DNA of 8,507 nt, from contig JACQTM010000039.1 in the NCBI GenBank assembly GCA_016210825.1, forward strand, positions 1 through 8,507, written 5' to 3'. The translations under genes and the position numbers were made by a program. The notes under the pieces were generated by a model, which was given only the letters and a program-made list of their open reading frames with translations, had not been told where the DNA came from and made no database searches. Shown one piece after another: positions 5,892 through 8,507 of the stretch. Source of the stretch: Hyphomicrobiales bacterium. GTDB taxonomy: Bacteria; Pseudomonadota; Alphaproteobacteria; Rhizobiales; Xanthobacteraceae. Each line of letters starts with the position of its first letter. The stretch's first letter is position 1.

Positions 5892-7103
5892 ATGACGTCG
5901 ACACGCGACAGCATCGTGATCGCCGGCGCCGGAATCGGCGGATTGACGGCCGCGATCGCGCTTGCCGCCAAAGGCTTTCGCGTCAGTATCCTCGAACAGG
6001 CCGAGCGCATTGAAGAAGCCGGCGCCGGAATCCAATTACCGCCGAATGCCACGCGCGTGCTGCGCGCCCTTGGCTTGACTGAGCGGCTGGCACCGCACCT
6101 CGTCGTCCCGCAAGCAATCCGCGTGCGCGCGGCGCGCTCCGGCCGCGAGATCGTTCGCATCCCGCTCGGAACCGATGCCGAATTCCGGTATGGCTCGCCC
6201 TATTGGCTGCTGCACCGCGGTGACTTGCAGGCGGCTTTGCTCGACGCGGTGACCGCGCACCGCGACATCACGCTCAAACTTGGCGTGCGGTTCGAAGATT
6301 ACGCCGTTCATAGTAAAGGACTGACCGTGCAAATGCGCCGGGGACGCGTTGCCTTGGATCAACACGGCATTGCACTCGTCGGCGCGGATGGATTGTGGTC
6401 GACCTTGCGCGCGCGGCTTGGTGACAACAGCGCGCCGCGCTTCGCCGAGCGCGTGGCGCTGCGCGCAACGATCCCCGCCGAAACCGTGTCGCCCGAATTG
6501 CGCGAACCTTTGACCCAGCTCTGGCTCGGCCGCGACGCGCACCTCGTCCACTATCCAATCAGGGGCGGCGCCGCGATCAACATCGTCGCGATCTTTCGCG
6601 ATAACTGGAAAGGCCGGGAGTGGAGCGCGCCCGGAGAGCGCCAGGACATTCTCACCCGGTTCACACAGCGTCGCTGGGCCGATGCTGCGCGCGCGCTTCT
6701 TGCATTGCCGGATCGCTGGCTAAAATGGGCACTCTATGACCGTCCGCCGCTGCCGCGCTGGGGAACGGGACCAGTCACGCTTTTGGGGGACGCCGCCCAT
6801 CCGATGTTGCCATTCCTCGCCCAAGGTGCGGCAATGGCGATCGAGGACGCGGCCATTCTCGCCGAATGTCTTGGAACAGCATGCCGTGGCAAAGAACCGG
6901 GCGACCCTGCCCGCGCTTTACGCAGCTACGAAAGCATGCGCCGCGCACGTACTGCGCGTGTTCAACGCGCTGCCCGCCGCGTGGGCGAGACCTATCATCT
7001 TCCACCACCGGCAAGTTTGGCGCGCAATATTGCGTTGGGCATGATGGGTGGCGAAAAGCTGCGCGAACGTTACGATTGGCTCTATGATTGGCGCGCTATC
7101 TAA
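5892..7103 (+). CDS. FAD-dependent monooxygenase, group A (salicylate hydroxylase-like)
   Basis: 403 residues, the normal length for class A flavoprotein hydroxylases, which use NAD(P)H and O2 to hydroxylate aromatic or related ring substrates. All three fingerprints are present: the N-terminal Rossmann GxGxxG (12-17) with Glu35 for the FAD ribose; the DG motif GADGLWSTLR (164-173); and the GD motif GDAAHPMLPFLAQGAAMAIEDA (299-320). The GIQLPPNATRVLRALGL stretch (46-62) is typical of the salicylate / 3-hydroxybenzoate hydroxylase branch and is less like UbiH. There is no signal peptide or C-terminal membrane anchor. The true substrate is unknown, and members of this branch are often misnamed salicylate hydroxylase. 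The ATG at 5892 has no clear Shine-Dalgarno; translation may depend on the zinc-finger gene 22 bases upstream. The next gene starts 25 bases after the stop. Confidence 0.93.
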   Translation: MTSTRDSIVIAGAGIGGLTAAIALAAKGFRVSILEQAERIEEAGAGIQLPPNATRVLRALGLTERLAPHLVVPQAIRVRAARSGREIVRIPLGTDAEFRYGSPYWLLHRGDLQAALLDAVTAHRDITLKLGVRFEDYAVHSKGLTVQMRRGRVALDQHGIALVGADGLWSTLRARLGDNSAPRFAERVALRATIPAETVSPELREPLTQLWLGRDAHLVHYPIRGGAAINIVAIFRDNWKGREWSAPGERQDILTRFTQRRWADAARALLALPDRWLKWALYDRPPLPRWGTGPVTLLGDAAHPMLPFLAQGAAMAIEDAAILAECLGTACRGKEPGDPARALRSYESMRRARTARVQRAARRVGETYHLPPPASLARNIALGMMGGEKLRERYDWLYDWRAI

Positions 7104-7128
7104 GGACACGCCAAGGAGCAAGTCGCCC

Positions 7129-8148
7129 ATGTTTGCCACCACCGTCGCCGGAAGTTTGCCGAAACCTTCCTGGCTTGCCGATCCGGAAAAACTCTGGGCA
7201 CCCTGGCGGCTCTCTGGCGCCGAACTCGAAGCCGGCAAACGCGACGCGACTTTGCTCGCGATCAAGCTGCAGGAAGATGCCGGCATCGACATTGTCAGCG
7301 ATGGCGAACAGGCGCGGCAGCATTTCGTGCACGGCTTTCTCGAGCGTGTGGACGGCATCGATTTCGCGCACAAAGTAGAGATGGGAATCCGCGATAACCG
7401 CTACAAAGCGATGGTGCCGACCGTAACCAGCGAACTACGACTCAAAGGACGCGTGCACGACATGGAAGCCAAGGTTGCGCGCGCACATACCAATCGCAAG
7501 CTCAAATTCACTCTGCCCGGCCCGATGACCATCGTCGATACGATTGCCGATAGGCATTATGGCGACCGCACAAAAATGGCGTTTGCGTTTGCTGATCTGC
7601 TAAATACCGAAGCGCGTGCGCTCGAACGTGACGGTGTTGACGTCATCCAATTCGACGAGCCTGCATTCAATGTGTACATGAGCGAAGTTGGAACCTGGGG
7701 CATCGAGGCGTTGCACCGTGCCAGTACCGGCCTTAAATGCACCACCGCTGTCCACATTTGCTACGGCTATGGCATCAAAGCGAACGTGGATTGGAAACAG
7801 AGTCTCGGAAGGGAATGGCGGCAATACGAAGAGATATTTCCCGCCCTCGCCGCGAGCCGTATTCATCAAGTTTCACTCGAATGTCGTAATTCGAAAGTGC
7901 CGATGGAACTGATGACCCTGCTCAAAGGCAAGGACGTTCTCGTTGGCGTCATCGATGTCGCGACCGACACGGTCGAGACGCCGGAAGACGTCGCCGCCAC
8001 GATCGAGGCGGTGATGAAATTCGTGCCTAAGGAGCGCATTCTACCCTGCACGAATTGCGGCATGGCGCCAATGCGCCGTGAGATCGCCACGGCCAAGCTC
8101 GAAGCCCTTGGTCTGGGCGCCGAGCTGGCGCGTAGACGATTTGGCTAA
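7129..8148 (+). CDS. MetE-core protein (cobalamin-independent methionine synthase-like, no N-terminal domain)
   Basis: 339 residues, equal to the C-terminal catalytic barrel of MetE (about 750 residues in full). Landmarks: AGSLPKP (7-13), matching the homocysteine-binding start; DIVSDGE (54-60); FDEPAF (175-180), equivalent to the IDEPA motif; and the zinc ligands His209 and Cys211 (VHICYG), Glu251 (SLECRNS) and Cys310 (TNCGMAPM). These correspond to E. coli His641, Cys643, Glu665 and Cys726, so zinc-activated thiol chemistry is very likely. Without the N-terminal half, which helps bind polyglutamyl methyl-folate, the methyl donor is uncertain. Relatives include folate-independent methionine synthases (MesA-D) and epoxyalkane:CoM transferase. 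The start is ATG at 7129, because AAGGAG at 7113-7118 lies 10 bases before it; an in-frame ATG at 7048 would overlap the monooxygenase gene by 56 bases. It is the last gene of the operon. Confidence 0.93.
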   Translation: MFATTVAGSLPKPSWLADPEKLWAPWRLSGAELEAGKRDATLLAIKLQEDAGIDIVSDGEQARQHFVHGFLERVDGIDFAHKVEMGIRDNRYKAMVPTVTSELRLKGRVHDMEAKVARAHTNRKLKFTLPGPMTIVDTIADRHYGDRTKMAFAFADLLNTEARALERDGVDVIQFDEPAFNVYMSEVGTWGIEALHRASTGLKCTTAVHICYGYGIKANVDWKQSLGREWRQYEEIFPALAASRIHQVSLECRNSKVPMELMTLLKGKDVLVGVIDVATDTVETPEDVAATIEAVMKFVPKERILPCTNCGMAPMRREIATAKLEALGLGAELARRRFG

Positions 8149-8157
8149 CGATAATAC

Positions 8158-8173
8158 CGCCGCGTGAGCGGCG
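8158..8173. terminator. GC hairpin between convergent genes, possible terminator
   Basis: CGCCGC-GTGA-GCGGCG forms a perfect 6-bp stem with a 4-base loop, 9 bases after the MetE-core stop and 15 bases beyond the stop of the facing small membrane gene. No T-run follows on either strand, so it is at best a weak intrinsic terminator, but its place between two facing genes fits that role. Confidence 0.4.
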
Positions 8174-8188
8174 ATTCGCGCCGGACGC

Positions 8189-8359
8189 TTAGAAGAACAC
8201 GCCCAATGCGCGCAGAATGTAGAGGATGCCGATGATGATGATGATGACGCGCACAATCTGCCGCGCCTGACCTTTGACCGGCAGCATGTTGACGAGGTAG
8301 AGCAGCAGGATGATGACGAGCACTACGACAAGAACGTGAATTAGGAGCGACATTGCCAT
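8189..8359 (-). CDS. Small two-helix membrane protein, Thivi_2564-like
   Basis: 56 residues: MAMSLLIHVLVVVLVIILLL opens the first membrane helix (about 4-26), then a short polar turn (PVKGQARQ, 27-34), then a second helix (about 35-56, with five consecutive Ile and the ending LRALGVFF). This layout (hydrophobic start, L-V-N turn, basic linker, second helix ending L-x-A-x-G) resembles the Thivi_2564 family of small membrane proteins, named from memory; the function is unknown. The start is ATG at 8359, with GAGGGAGG (plus-strand 8368-8375) 8 bases upstream; the in-frame ATG at 8353 would be 14 bases away and is less favoured. A (GAT)5 run at 8231-8245 on the plus strand encodes the five Ile. 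It stands alone, convergent with the MetE-core gene. Confidence 0.82.
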   Translation of the reverse strand: MAMSLLIHVLVVVLVIILLLYLVNMLPVKGQARQIVRVIIIIIGILYILRALGVFF

Positions 8360-8490
8360 TGGCCCAGCCTCCCTCGGTTGGCCCGGTATTCTGCCTCACT
8401 TCGGGACGTTTGCGCCATCCCCCATCAGCCACCGCCAACGCAAATAACAACTAACCGAATACGAGCGATAGCGCTGCGATCCACAACTCC
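8360..8490. other. Upstream region of the small membrane gene, no gene seen
   Basis: About 130 bases hold the ribosome binding site of the 8359 start (8368-8375) and presumably its promoter, read leftward. I see no convincing -35/-10 pair and no short reading frame with a good start on either strand. Confidence 0.4.
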
Positions 8491-8507
8491 GGCCAGTATT
8501 ACTGGCC
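8491..8507. repeat. Perfect inverted repeat at the window edge
   Basis: GGCCAGTATTACTGGCC reads as two perfect 8-base arms around one central base, or as a 7-bp stem with an ATT loop if it forms RNA. It is cut by the window end, so what follows on the plus strand is unknown. It could be the stem of a terminator for a gene to the right or an operator site. Confidence 0.5.

Noticed and set aside
5516..6160. 214-codon open frame on the minus strand
   Set aside because: It is antisense to the zinc-finger and FAD monooxygenase genes, which carry intact motifs on the plus strand.
6036..6551. 171-codon open frame on the minus strand
   Set aside because: It is a shadow of the FAD monooxygenase gene with no own signals.
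7048..7128. N-terminal extension of the MetE-core protein
   Set aside because: It overlaps the end of the monooxygenase gene. The ATG at 7129 has an AAGGAG site, and the protein then begins close to the conserved AGS motif.
8231..8245. (GAT)5 trinucleotide run as a possible functional repeat
   Set aside because: It is explained by five consecutive Ile codons in the second helix of the small membrane protein.
8145..8450. 101-codon minus-strand frame over the small membrane gene
   Set aside because: It lies in a different frame from the 56-residue membrane protein, is rich in His/Arg runs from the GAT repeat, and has no ribosome site or family resemblance.

Overview
The window is high-GC chromosomal DNA that most resembles an alphaproteobacterium of the order Hyphomicrobiales (Rhizobiales), in the Bradyrhizobium/Rhodopseudomonas/Xanthobacteraceae neighbourhood. 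The basis is the gene content: a DUF3126 gene beside cysE, a DUF6949-like membrane protein, an NDUFS6-type zinc-finger protein, and a gene start reading MPIYELDG as in rhizobial gamma-carbonic-anhydrase-like proteins. I see no rRNA, tRNA, CRISPR array, insertion sequence or phage gene. It reads as ordinary core or near-core chromosome, tightly packed, with no intergenic stretch over 300 bases.

Layout: (1) 1-457, minus strand: a small three-helix membrane protein (DUF6949-like), then the first 12 codons of a probable gamma carbonic anhydrase-like gene that leaves the window. (2) 621-1349, plus strand: a single-pass membrane-anchored protein of unknown function, divergent from block 1, with an extended -10 promoter candidate. 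(3) 1364-5440, minus strand: two adjacent units. The upstream unit is an unknown three-helix membrane protein followed by two alpha/beta hydrolases, the last two joined by an ATGA stop/start overlap. The downstream unit is cysE (serine O-acetyltransferase) followed by a DUF3126 gene. (4) 5624-8148, plus strand: a likely three-gene operon of a CHCC zinc-finger protein, a group A FAD monooxygenase, and a 339-residue MetE-core protein (homocysteine methyltransferase-like, without the MetE N-terminal domain). (5) 8189-8359, minus strand: a 56-residue two-helix membrane protein (Thivi_2564-like), convergent with block 4.

How the genes may work together: cysE makes O-acetylserine, the entry to cysteine synthesis. 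The MetE-core protein probably moves a methyl (or related) group to or from a thiol. Two sulfur-metabolism genes therefore lie in the window, but in different transcription units. The most interesting combination is block 4, where a flavin oxygenase sits 25 bases upstream of a zinc methyltransferase core whose methyl donor cannot be assumed to be folate. The second is the coupled hydrolase pair behind an uncharacterised membrane protein. I found no clear evidence of an entirely new system such as a defence island or mobile element.
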